Of a stretch of 64,000 nt of DNA, positions 1-10,524 are shown piece by piece; the first letter of the stretch is position 1; every line of letters starts with the position of its first letter. The notes beneath the pieces were generated by a model, which made no database searches, was not told the origin of the DNA, and saw nothing but the letters and a program-made list of their open reading frames with translations. The stretch comes from Terebella lapidaria (Eukaryota; Annelida; Polychaeta; Terebellida; Terebellidae): assembly GCA_949152475.1 (NCBI GenBank), contig OX424568.1, positions 4,625,667 through 4,689,666 of the forward strand, given 5' to 3'. Both the position numbers and the translations under genes were made by a program.

Positions 1-330
1 AGAACCAATCAGTGGCTGACACGTCACCTTTTAAACCGAAAACGAGGCTGATCACATGACCTTCCGGAAATAACGTCATTACGTTTTTGTACTCCATTGT
101 TCCGGTTCCGTGTCCGGTTCCGTCTCCGGTTCCGGCTCCGTCTCCGGCTTTACCGACATCATAAATTACTAAGTTCCGAGACGGAAAACCTTTAAAACAT
201 TAACAATACGGAACCGTATGAACCTTTAAACACATATACATTTTAATAAACGGTTATTTAACTATAATATCACAAAACACTAACAGAATTACCTAGGGGA
301 AACCTTTGGGTACGCCCCAAAACCGTTACA
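1..330 (-). repeat. 3' LTR of the gypsy element (partial)
   Basis: This is the terminal 330 bp of an LTR, colinear with 8818-9147 with only one base change seen (near position 242). It ends at CCGTTACA next to a polypurine tract. It contains a short CCGGTTCCG-type tandem near 98-150. The rest of this LTR lies left of the window. Confidence 0.93.
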
Positions 331-345
331 CTCCCCCTTCCTTAG
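331..345 (-). other. Polypurine tract of the gypsy element
   Basis: Read on the minus strand, a purine run (aaggaagggggag) directly abuts the TGTAACGG start of the 3' LTR. This is the expected place for the plus-strand primer of an LTR retrotransposon. Confidence 0.85.
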
Positions 346-3040
346 ACTCTGTTCGTCTCGAACAGATCAATATCACATATCACAAATATACAAATTATTA
401 ACCGTCAAACTGTCCGTAAAATCAAACACAACTTGTTTCCGTGATCCGGGTACTGGTATCTCTTAACTAGTTTACCGTCACTGTACCCGGATATCTTGCT
501 TGTTCCGTTTCCCACTTTTTAACTCTTAATTATACTAGAATCCGGGAAACGGTTCTTCTTTCTTCTCCTTGCGCCGACTTGACTTGCGACGACTTGCGGC
601 GACTTACGACGACTTGCGACGACTACTGCCCACCAGTATCACGGCGCGAACTGCTCCCCGACGGCGGACGAGGTGGAATGGTATTTGGTACCAACGGTCG
701 TCCGAAGCTTGTTCCTCTGGCATCAACCGGGAGAAGATCGGGATCATGGAGGCTCCACTGGGGCGGAACGTAGAACCCATTCCTGAGGCATTCGTCCCGG
801 ATGGACCAATCTGGAATCCGGACGATCTGACGGGTCGGGACGAGACCAAACGGTGACTCTCTCTGCTCCATGATCTCCACATAGACGCTGGAGTCTCTCA
901 TCTCGGCTGGCCCCCACTGCTCCGGTCCCCAATGTACTGCATAGTATCTGGCGTGCTCCGGGACTGCAGTTGCAAAGACGGAAGCGCTCCGTCCCCCAAT
1001 ATTCACCGGGAAACAATGGGACGGACACGGTTGAGTTGAAGGACCGCCAAACGGGTAGAATGTGTAGGGTGGACTCTGGGTTGGTGCACGGACTTGGCTC
1101 CTCCCGGACCGCTCACTGGAAGACTGTCGAGGTCGGGTTCCCACCGGAGACAGGATTCCGGGTGTAGCTCTGGCTTGATCTACCAGGATACTCCTCCGGG
1201 CTCTCTGCACGTCCGCATGGCTTCGGTCAGACGCGGAAGACTCCATTCCGTCATCCCTAGCCGCTGAACTGGTTCTGCTTCCGGCTACTGCTTGAATGGT
1301 TGCCGGTAAAGTTCTCTCCGTGGATCCTCGGGTCTCCGTCTCGCCGACAGCTCTGCTCCGGGTTCCGCCTTCCGCTTTGGTCTCCGCTCTGCCTCCTGAT
1401 CTGCCATCGGGTCTGCGGTCCGCTCGGCTATCTGCTCTGCTATCTGCTCTGCTATCCGCTCTGCTATCCGCTCTGCTATCCGCTCTGCTATCGGCTCTGC
1501 TATCGGCTCTGCTATCTGCTCTGCTATCTGCTCGGCCGCTGGATCTGCTTTCTGCTCCGCCTCCGTCGACCGCTACACTGCCTCCGCTTCCGCCACACGG
1601 CCATCCGCCTCCGTCGACCGCTACACTGCCAACCGCCTCCGTCTACTGCCACACCGCCTGCGCTTCCGCCACACTGCCATCCGCCTCCGTCACTCTCGAT
1701 TCCCTCCGGCTCCGCCATGTCCGTCACCTTGTCTTCCTAGGAACGCCGAATAGGCCATTCCGGAAAGCCGGGAAACTGAAGTTGTCGATCTACTGCACCG
1801 CTTTTACTGCACCGCTTCTGCACCGCTTCTGCTGCACCACTTCTCCGGACTGGTGGTCTTCCGGGAAACACTTAGTCGTTTTTCACTGCAAAATCTGCCG
1901 CTGCCGGAAAATGCTGGACTTGATTCGATTCCGCCAAACTTTAACAGCGATGTGCACAGCTCGAGGTCTGCTCTTCAACTGCTCTCAGAGCCCAATTTCA
2001 AGGCCCTTTTATACCCTTTCTGCTCACGTGACTTGAAAAGCTCCACGCTGATTGGCTGCCTCAGGAGTGACGTCACAATTATGCAAAAACTCAACCGTTA
2101 ACCGAGAGGTGTCCGTCTTCGGCTCAACCGGCTTCTCCGGGTTTTTCCGGCTCCCTTTCAACTGCTTCTCCGAGCGAAGTATCTGCAATTTTGGAGTATC
2201 TCTGCCATCAGGAGGGTTGAATAGAGTCTCAGCCAGTTGAATCTGCCTGCCAGACGAACATCTAGTCTGCAAGTTGGGCGTTTCCGCCATCTGTACTGCT
2301 TCGTCAACTGCAAATCTGCTCACTGGTATTACTGCTTGTCGACACTGGAAACTGCATACATTCTTGTCCAGAAGGAGGGCCCTTCCTATCTGGAATGATC
2401 TTTCACTGCTTCTGTCGATCTGCAGCCGGTTTGCTGTCTCTGCTAAGTGGAAACTCCGGTAGGTTGTCTACAGCCGGAAAACTTTTCCGTCTTAATTCTC
2501 TGAATACGGAAGACGTGTAGCTGCTTCTCTGGAGATACTAGACCGCTAACCCAGGTTCTTCTGGACCCCTGGCCGCTACCCTGGACTGGTTGACTATGCG
2601 CTCAACCCAGTCAGAACCTCTAGGATGTCTCTATCCGGTCTCTGCACCGCTTTCCGCTCTGCTTCCTTTCTCCGCCCTGTTTCCGGAACCAGCACTTGCT
2701 CACTGCTCCGACTTCTTGCGGTCGCTCTCTGCCGGAACTCAACGTTTTACCAGGGTCTCAGCTATCTCCTTCTCCTGCTCTACAGCTCACTCCGTCTTCT
2801 CATATTTCTTCGTCCTCTGCGGCTTTACTCCGAGTCCGTATCCGACTCAGAGACCGTCTGTTCCGTCTCCGGAACACTACTCTGCTTCGGCGGCTCCATC
2901 TGCCTCCAGGAATCCGCCATTCTCCGCTTCATCCATCTCGGATGCTTGACACCATTATACGGTTTCAGCAAATCGAAGTGAACTACCTTTTGCTGAGTTT
3001 CACTCTCTGCAATCTCTTCACGTCGGTAAATCTGCTCAGC
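346..3040 (-). mobile_element. 3' internal region of the gypsy element, no recognised domain
   Basis: Long pyrimidine-rich stretch (plus-strand view) between integrase and the polypurine tract. An open stretch of about 207 codons lies on the minus strand at 623-1246, rich in Pro, Ser and Arg and without a recognised domain; it has no envelope-like signal or membrane segment. The plus-strand open frames here follow the low-complexity CTG/TCC repeats and look like composition artefacts. Confidence 0.6.
1428..1532. repeat. 12-bp tandem repeat (ctctgctatccg type)
   Basis: About nine copies of a 12-bp unit, ctctgctatcYg, lie head to tail inside the 3' region of the gypsy element. Confidence 0.85.
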
Positions 3041-3960
3041 ACTAGCTTTGGACCGCTCCACTTCCTCTGCAACTTGGGAGCTTTGCCCTTCTTCCGTATT
3101 TTGACCGCCATCCACACTCGGTCTCCTGGCTGGAACTGATTGTTGACCTTCCTCCGGTCGTACAGCTTCTTCTGCCGTTCCATCTCTCTGCCAGATTTCG
3201 CTCGAACCGCCTTGTATCTAGTCGCTCCCGGAGCTGACTGCCATACTCTGTTACTTCTGCTGTCGATTCGCCCGGCGGTCTGCCAATCAGTAACTCTACC
3301 GGAGTGTTGACTTCTCTGCCCAGCATCAGCAAATTGGGACTCTGCCCGGTTGTCTCCTGCGGGGTACTCCGGTAAGCTGCCATCGCCAATGGTACTAGCT
3401 GATCCCAGTTGGTCTGCCGCTCGCTTACGTACAGGCTCAGGATCTGCTGCAGCGTCCGGTTGAATCGCTCAATGAAACCGTCCGACTGAGGTCGGAAAGC
3501 GGTTGTCCGTGTCTTGTGAATCCCCAGGATTCTGCAAACATTTCTCAGCAAGTCGGACTCGAAATTTCTGCCTTGGTCGGTGTGGATCTCCATCGGGATA
3601 CCGTACCGCGCTGCAAACTGGTTGACGAATATGTCCGCAACCGTCACCGCTTCCTGATTCGGCATCGGGTAAGCCTCTACCCACTTGGTGAAGTAATCAC
3701 CGATTACTAAGATGTACCGGTTCCCCCGGGTGGATTTAGGTAATGGACCCATCACGTCCATTGCCACCCTCTCCATGGGCGCTCCAACCCGGTATTTCTG
3801 CATCGGAGATCGTTTCAAGTTCTGCATACTTCTTGACGCACATTCGTCACAGCTCAGCACCCACTGCTTTATGTCCCGCATCATAGCCGGCCAGAAATAC
3901 CGCCTCCGAATGCTAGCCGCCATCCTTCTGCTTCCGAGGTGTCCTCCCGTCCGGCTCTGA
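3040..3960 (-). mobile_element. Gypsy integrase region
   Basis: The minus-strand reading shows an integrase zinc-binding motif (HLGSRR then CDEC), followed by the catalytic core with HTDQG and FRPQSDGFIERFNRTLQ. These are standard Ty3/gypsy integrase signatures. Fossil copy; see the whole-element entry. Confidence 0.9.
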
Positions 3961-4299
3961 TGGGCCAGACGGAAAATCTTCTGTCTCAGCTCCTTCGGGG
4001 TTATTAACTGCATTCGGCTGGTTCCTTCTGCCGTTTTCCATTTCCGGTAGACTACTCCGTCGACTTTCAGCAAGGTCTTCCGCATCCCGTACAGCACTTT
4101 CTCCTCGCTGCTCATGCTGGAAAAGTCTGCACTGCCAGCTCTACCGCTCCCGTCGATCAGCGACGTCACCAGTGGGTACCAAGGTTCTGCTTGCTGCATT
4201 CTCCGCAAATCATCTGGTCGATATTTCTGCCCCAGCACAGTATCCTGGTCCGCATTTTCCGCCAGCCTAATCTGCTCTGCAACCGCATCCGCTTTTCCT

Positions 4300-4700
4300 G
4301 GAACTGCCTTCTCCGTCACCGCAACCGCAACCGGCTTCCGGGACGCTGCTTTCTCCGTCACCGCAACCGCAACCGGCTTCCGGGACGCTGCTTCCTCCGT
4401 CACCGCAACCGCAACCGGCTTCCGGGACGCTGCTTTCTCCGATACCGCAACCGGCTTCCGGGACACTGCTTTCTCCGTCACCGCAATCGCAACCGGCTTC
4501 CGGGACGCTGCTTCCTCCGTTACTGCAACCGCAACCGGCTTCCGGGATGCTGCTTTCTCCGTCACCGCAACCGGCTTCCGGGACGCTGCTTTCTCCGCTA
4601 CTGCAACCGCAACCGGCTTCCGGGACGCTGCTTTCTCCGTCACCGCAACCGGCTTCCGGGACGCTGCTTTCTCCGCTACTGCAACCGCCTTCCTTGGGAC
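4300..4700 (-). repeat. Tandem coding repeat within gypsy pol
   Basis: Roughly ten units of 42-66 bp encode variations of VAVTEKAASRKP on the minus strand. The array sits between the reverse transcriptase side and the integrase side of pol, a place where gypsy elements do not normally carry such an array. It is probably an element-specific expansion. Confidence 0.85.
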
Positions 4701-4956
4701 TGCTTCCTCCGTCAGTTCTGCTTCTCCGCCCGATCTCCGTGACTGCTTCCGGCGTCCCCCCTTCCTTGGCTTGGGCTGAGGAGTTTCTTCACTTCGTGTC
4801 TGCCGGATCCTTTCTCCGTAGTTCCAGGCGTCTATCTTGGCTTGTTTCCAGTCAATTTTTCCGCATTGGCTGCATGGGGATCTGGACAAGGCATCCGCAT
4901 TATTATGGATTCGCCCCGGACGATGTTCGATGTCGAAATGAAAGTCACTCAGGAGC

Positions 4957-6396
4957 TCAATCCACCGGGATGTGATCCTCCAGGGTCTTGCTGTAGACTA
5001 TGATGTCGTCCAGATATATGAGGCAGGTCTTCCAGGACAATCCGCCTAGCACCTTCTCCATCAACCGCTCGAACGTACCCGGAGCATTGCACAAGCCGAA
5101 ACTCATTACTTTGAACTGGTAAAGGCCGCCAGGAACACAGAAGGCCGACTTTTTCCGGGCGTCTTCATCTATCCCGACCTGCCAGTAGCCACTGGTCAGG
5201 TCGAGAGTGGAGAACCATTTGGCGTCTGCACAGGCTGCTATGGTGTCGTCTATTCTCGGCAACGGATAAGCATCTTTCTCCGTGACTGCATTTAACCGCC
5301 GGTAATCGACACAGAACCGGGTGGTCCCATCCTTTTTCTTTACGAGAACAATCGGGGAAGCCCACGGACTGCTACTTTCTTCAATGACGTTCTTGTCTTT
5401 CATCTCCTGAATCAGACTGCTCACCAGCTCTCTCTTGTCTGGCGGAATTCGTCTGGTTGGCTGCTTAATCGGCCGGTGACTGCCCGTGTTTATCTGATGT
5501 TGTACCTCGTTGGTCTGCCCCAGTTCTCCGGCATCATTACTGAAGATCGGCTTATTCCGAAATAGGAGGTCGGTTACTCTCTCGCGGAAATGACTCGGCA
5601 CTGCATCCTGGGTCTGCTCTGCTAACTGCCGCAGCTTCTCGTACCCGCTCCAATTCCGCCCGGCCTCCGACTCCGTGGAAATCTGCACCTTCCTGCTTCG
5701 CTCCGCCAACGGCACAACACTGCAACCGGCTGCTAAGGTGGTCATCGTCGCCAACTGCGCTCCTTTCTTGATGATTACCGGCTCTGCCATCACGTTGATC
5801 ACTCGAACCGGGACTGTTCCTTGCTTTATCCGGGATAAAGTTCTCCCGATCAGCCAAGGTCTTTTCTCAGTAGGCTCCTGCGGCATCTCTAGTACTCCTT
5901 CTGCTTCCCGGACACTCTCTGCTTGTCCTATTATCAGCTGTTCCGTTTCCAGCGGAATTTGGTAATCTGCTACAGCGTTGATCGGAAACGGCTCCCTGGT
6001 CTGCTCGAACATGGTGAGGAACACCTCCTGGCTGCCCATCTGCATGGTCATTCGGTCGAAATTTATGCCGGATATCCGGGAACGGATGAAATCCATACCC
6101 AGTATTCCTTCGTCTTCACAGTCTGCAATCTCGAACGTCACGGTCTCAGCTACTCCAGCGATGTTGAGTGGGAGTTCTTTCCGGCCATGTGTCCGTATGT
6201 TACTTCCGTCAACCATTGAAAGACGAATCGGCGACCGCTTCAGCTTCATTCCGGGCTTCCGGATCCGCTCCCAGGTTTGTAGGTTGAGCATTGTGACAGT
6301 GCTGCCGGTGTCGATTATCAGCGTTACTGGCTCTCCGCATACTCCGGCTGTCACACACATGCCCACCTCGCCCCTGGGACCGGGTCCGTGAACCAC
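4957..6396 (-). mobile_element. Gypsy protease and reverse transcriptase region
   Basis: The minus-strand reading shows an aspartic protease motif (LIIDTGSTVT) near its start. It then shows reverse transcriptase motifs: WASPIVLVKKKDGTTRFCVD, LDLTSGYWQV, FGLCNAPGTFERLM and the catalytic YLDDIIVYS. This order is typical of Ty3/gypsy pol. Confidence 0.93.
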
Positions 6397-6458
6397 CTGC
6401 CGGTTATGGGGGTGTCCTCTCTTCCGGGTCCCGGATTTCCCCTTTTCCGCGACCCGCT

Positions 6459-6746
6459 CTAGTTTTCCGGCTGCTGTTGCTGCTGTCGTGGCTGCTGCAG
6501 TTGTTGCTGCTGCTGCTGCTGCTGCTGTCGCGGCGACTGCTGCTGTTGTGGTTGACGCCGCTGCTGCTGCTGCTTCGGCTGCCTACAGTCTCGGGCAAAA
6601 TGCCCTTTCCGGCCACAGTTGAAGCATTCTAAATCCGCTCGGGAACTGCGCTGCTGCTGCTGCCGGCTAACCGCTTCCTTGACCTGAGTCATCAGATCCG
6701 CCAACTGCTGCTGAGTCTGCTCGGCTTGCTTCCGCAATTCGTTCAC
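6459..6746 (-). mobile_element. Gypsy gag nucleocapsid (CCHC zinc knuckle)
   Basis: The reading contains CFNCGRKGHFARDC, a canonical CCHC knuckle, followed by a long glutamine-rich run encoded by CAG/CTG-type repeats. Confidence 0.88.
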
Positions 6747-7033
6747 CTGCTGGCTCCACTCCGGCTCCGTGTTCAGCTGTCCGTCCGGTGTCGCTCCGCT
6801 GGTCTGCTGTTGTCCGTCTTCATAATACTCTCATACTCGGTAGCGAAAGCCAGGGCCTGCGACAGCGTTTCCGGGTGGCTTTTCAATACCGACAATCGCA
6901 TATCTCGGTTAGTCAGACTGTTGCAGAAATGCATCTTCATGAGCACTTCTGTGGTTGCCGGATCTGCTTTTGGGTAAGCTAGCCGCGTCTTGCTCCGTAT
7001 GTCTCTGGCCAGCTCGGACAGCTCCTCCTCCGG

Positions 7034-7726
7034 CTACAATTTCTGTGTCTGCAATTCCGCCTGGAAAACAAATGTTTTCTCCCCCGGACAAAACTGCTGT
7101 TTTAATGCCGCCACAACCGTATCAAAGCTGCGTCTCTGCTCCGCGGACAGATCCAGTAGTATGCTGCGGGCGTTACCCCTCAAACTGACACATAAGTTCA
7201 GCGCCTTTTCCTCTGCTGACCAACGGTAGTACCGAGCGTATTCAAGGAGGTGAGCCTCATACTCCGGCCATGGATCAGTTCCGTCGTATGTCATTAATCT
7301 GGCTACCCCTGCCCTTGGTGCTGGTTGTTGTACTGCTTCTGCCTGCTGCTGCTTTCCGGTTACTGCCAGGTGCTGCTGAAACACCTCCATTTGGGTCGCC
7401 AATAATCTGGGCAGGTTGTCGACTAAATTCTCTCCGCCTTCCGGTTCCGCATCCGGTTCCCGATCGCCAGCCTGGTCCGGAAAGTTAATTTCCGCCTCTG
7501 CTAACTGCTCTGCAGGCTGTACTCCTTGAGGAACCCGAAGGGGCTCTTCTGCAACCGCTTTCTGCATTTCCGGCTGCAACAGCTTTCGCTCGGCAGGACG
7601 AACTGCTTCCTTTTCCGCAACCGGCATCTGCAACGGCTCAGCTCCTACTGCTCCTACAGGCTGCTCCGTGTCCGACACGGCTGCCTTCAGCTGCTGTTCC
7701 ACCAATTTGCCCCGTCTAGTAGTCAT
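7034..7726 (-). mobile_element. Gypsy gag N-terminal region
   Basis: The reading begins with ATG (MTTRRGKLVEQQ) just downstream of the primer-binding site. It has an Ala/Glu/Pro-rich head and a gag-like capsid segment (WPEYEAHLLEYARYYRW, then LRGNARSILLDL) that resembles retrotransposon gag. Fossil copy. Confidence 0.8.
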
Positions 7727-7736
7727 ACTGCAGATG

Positions 7737-7754
7737 ATCCCACCGCTGCCACCA
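7737..7754 (-). other. Primer-binding site of the gypsy element
   Basis: On the minus strand, TGGTGGCAGCGGTGGGAT begins six bases after the end of the 5' LTR. It starts with TGG, complementary to a tRNA CCA end, as expected for first-strand priming. The tRNA was not identified. Confidence 0.8.
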
Positions 7755-7760
7755 AAAAGT

Positions 7761-9147
7761 TGTAACGGGTTTGCACCCTTCTGTGACGTCTTGATGAACC
7801 GGTTTTCTAGGGAGGTGGGTGAGTTGTTATTTAACCGGAGCTGAAACGGTAAAACTCCGGGAAACTGCTACTGCTGTACGGTTGAACTCCGGCTAGAAGT
7901 CTCTAAGGTTGGTAGCGTGGTCTGGAATGGACCTCTTAACCGTTGTCCGACTGCTAATCTGCAACTGCACCTGTAAAGTAAGGATCCGGAGGCGTTTCCG
8001 TCTCCGGGTACTGCAACTGCTCCGTCGGGATACCGCTTTTCTGCAACAGCTCCGTCGTTTTCCGTCTTACTGCAAACTGCGACTGCGCCTGGAATAAAGA
8101 ATCCGGGAACGTTGCCGTTTCCGAATACTGCAACCGCTCTGCCAGGTTCCGCCGCACTGCAATCTGCTCCGGTTGGCTCCGCCTCACCGCAACCTGCGAC
8201 TGCACCTGAAATGGAGTATCTCGGAAGTGTTCCCACTTCCGGTTACCGCAACCGCTCCGTCAGGTACTGCCTCTGCAACTCCGTCGTCCGGTACCGCCTC
8301 TGCAACTGCTTCCCTGTTCCCGTCTCTGCACTGCTCCGTCCGATACCGCCTCCGTAGTTGCTCCGTTGAATTCCACCTCCGTCTCCGTCTCCGTCTCCTT
8401 CCTCGGTGATCTGGGTTCTTAGATCACCCTAAGACGTCGTTACAACTTGGTCTTAACCGACTGTGGTCTTTTCTCCCTTTACTCCGTATTACTTTCTTTT
8501 CCGGTGAACTAACTTTATTATAAATTCCAGTTCCCTAACGAACACGGAAAAACAACTCGGTTGAAGTTTTCATGTTTATTTTCCAAGTTCACAGTCGGAA
8601 GACTTAACTGCTATCATCTGGATGACTCTATCCGGAACAAGGGAGTACTCTGCTATGGGAGAAGGGGTCTGCACAGGTCGACGTCAGGACACCAACTCCG
8701 CCGTCCGCTGTGAAGCGGGGGCTTTTATAGACCTGAGACCCACGTCACGTGACCAACCTATTGTGACGTCATAGTCCGCCAAAACACTGATATTTTCCGG
8801 ATTTCTAAAAACACTCTAGAACCAATCAGTGGCTGACACGTCACCTTTTAAACCGAAAACGAGGCTGATCACATGACCTTCCGGAAATAACGTCATTACG
8901 TTTTTGTACTCCATTGTTCCGGTTCCGTGTCCGGTTCCGTCTCCGGTTCCGGCTCCGTCTCCGGCTTTACCGACATCATAAATTACTAAGTTCCGAGACG
9001 GAAAACCTTTAAAACATTAACAATACGGAACCGTATGAACCTTTAAACACATATACATCTTAATAAACGGTTATTTAACTATAATATCACAAAACACTAA
9101 CAGAATTACCTAGGGGAAACCTTTGGGTACGCCCCAAAACCGTTACA
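7761..9147 (-). repeat. 5' LTR of the gypsy element (complete, 1,387 bp)
   Basis: On the plus strand it is bounded by TGTAACGGG at 7761 and CCGTTACA at 9147, giving inverted termini TGTAACGG/CCGTTACA. The inner edge is fixed by the primer-binding site. The right 330 bp matches the partial LTR at the window start. Confidence 0.9.
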
Positions 9148-10389
9148 TATGAATGAGATATATACAAACATGAATGTTTCATTTTCCTTTTTTCAAATGT
9201 AGATTATAGCTATTAATCCTAAATATGGATTGTGGGAACAATTTGAACAGAACTTTCATATCGCCATATTATGCACGAATAGCACAAAAATTAAAAACAC
9301 TTACCAGTCGTACGTTGAAGTCATGGATCAAACCTTAGAATCGGTCGTAGTGATTTTACGAGGAATTCTGTAAATACATGTGAATAAATCGTTTTTATTT
9401 CCTTATAAGGATTAAAAGAACGGAGGATAAAGATATTTGTTCAGGCATTTGTTCAATTATGATTCAATTCTTTGTACACGGGTACAACCCGTTAGATAAT
9501 GCAAAAAGAGAAAATGCTGATTTTGTTTTGAATTCAAAGAAATAAGTCTGATATATTACTCACCAGTTCACAAATCTGGTATTTTGTCCATGCACTGCAT
9601 CTGGTTACACCAAAACTTTCGAGTCATTCCAAGGTATAAAGTTTTGCAACTGTATCCAACAAACAAGCGCATCAGAACACGCGTTTATATCCGCAAGCGG
9701 CGTTATCCAAGTGTTGCATTTTTTTCTTCACGAAGAGTTGATGTCACGTGGCTTGCTGTTTCAAAGTGAGCGCGCCTTTTGCCGCGTTTGCTTTTATAGG
9801 GTTCCGTTTGAGCAATACTCACAAACACGTTACTAGGGGGAGAAAACAACTCAAAGGCACAGTGCGAGTCCACCAGAAACACACTCAATTGGAACCATGT
9901 ATGCTGTAGCTATAACAACAGAATGCCGTCTAGGGTTGAATGTACAAATCTATGAACTGAGTCATGTGGTGAAGTAAATACCGTAGCGAGTAATAGATCC
10001 AACGTTTTTCCTGACGGATACACTTGATTGAGCAAGGACTGTGCGTTGAATTTGCAGTTTTGTTGTTCATATTGAATTACGTAAAATGTATGTGATATGT
10101 TGTACAAGAATTAACAGAGTGTGTGAAATAGGGCGTGGATGGTTTGTGTCAGAATGGGGAGGGGGGCGGGTGCGGTGCATGCCTTCGGCCTCGGTCTCTA
10201 TTCGTGAGAAATACTCAGCCTAGGGCATTATCCTATACATAGTTAATGATGTATGCATAAAGGTATATGGCCTCGTACAAACAATACACAGGAGCCTTAT
10301 TTATCCTTACAGCGGTGTTCACATATTTGATGAAGATATATTGCCCCGTACGAACAATATACACAGAAGCCATGTTTTACCCCGCATAG
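9148..10389. other. AT-rich spacer or intron upstream of gene A's first visible exon
   Basis: No exon, signal-peptide exon or repeat family could be supported here. Gene B has a signal-peptide exon and two small exons upstream of its WAP exon. No equivalent was recognised here for gene A, so those exons may lie beyond the retroelement or have diverged. Confidence 0.5.
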
Positions 10390-10524
10390 CGGTGAAGCCT
10401 GGTCATTGTTACCCGCCACCCCCTGACACGCTCGGCATCTGTGTGGAGAAGTGCTCCGGAGACTTCGACTGTCCCGGCGAGGAAAAGTGCTGCTCCAACG
10501 GGTGTGGACACGTCTGTAGTGATC
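10390..10524 (+). CDS. Gene A WAP-domain exon
   Basis: Phase 1-1 exon encoding a four-disulphide core: KPGHC, then [18 protein letters not shown] and NGCGHVC. Eight cysteines with the CC pair identify WAP. The acceptor is ccccgcatag and the donor gtgagt. It pairs with the gene B WAP exon at 33449-33586. WAP domains typically inhibit elastase-like or subtilisin-like proteases, or act as antimicrobials. Confidence 0.88.

Larger units (their letters stand above)
1..9147 (-). mobile_element. Ty3/gypsy LTR retrotransposon, young, truncated by the window edge
   Basis: The element lies on the minus strand: 5' LTR at 7761-9147, primer-binding site, gag, pol, polypurine tract, then the 3' LTR at 1-330, which is cut by the window start. 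LTR ends are TGTAACGG and CCGTTACA. Gag has a CCHC zinc knuckle. Pol runs protease, reverse transcriptase, integrase, which is the Ty3/gypsy order. The 330 bp of 3' LTR inside the window aligns without gaps to 8818-9147 with one apparent mismatch, so the insertion is recent. Coding capacity is interrupted at roughly two or three places, so it looks like a recently inserted but broken copy. The target-site duplication cannot be checked because the left end lies outside the window. It sits upstream of the first recognisable exon of gene A, so it may occupy a 5' intron or the promoter region of that gene. Confidence 0.93.

Noticed and set aside
1296-2036. Plus-strand open frames over the pyrimidine-rich 3' part of the gypsy element
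   Set aside because: They are Leu/Ser/Pro-rich translations of a 12-bp CTG/TCC tandem and neighbouring low-complexity sequence, opposite to the element's strand.
4114-4779. Plus-strand repeat-rich open frame (FRDAAFSVTATATG)
   Set aside because: It is the antisense shadow of the tandem coding array in gypsy pol.
6459-6600. Independent glutamine-rich host protein
   Set aside because: The glutamine run adjoins a CCHC knuckle and sits between gag and protease of the gypsy element, so it is part of gag.
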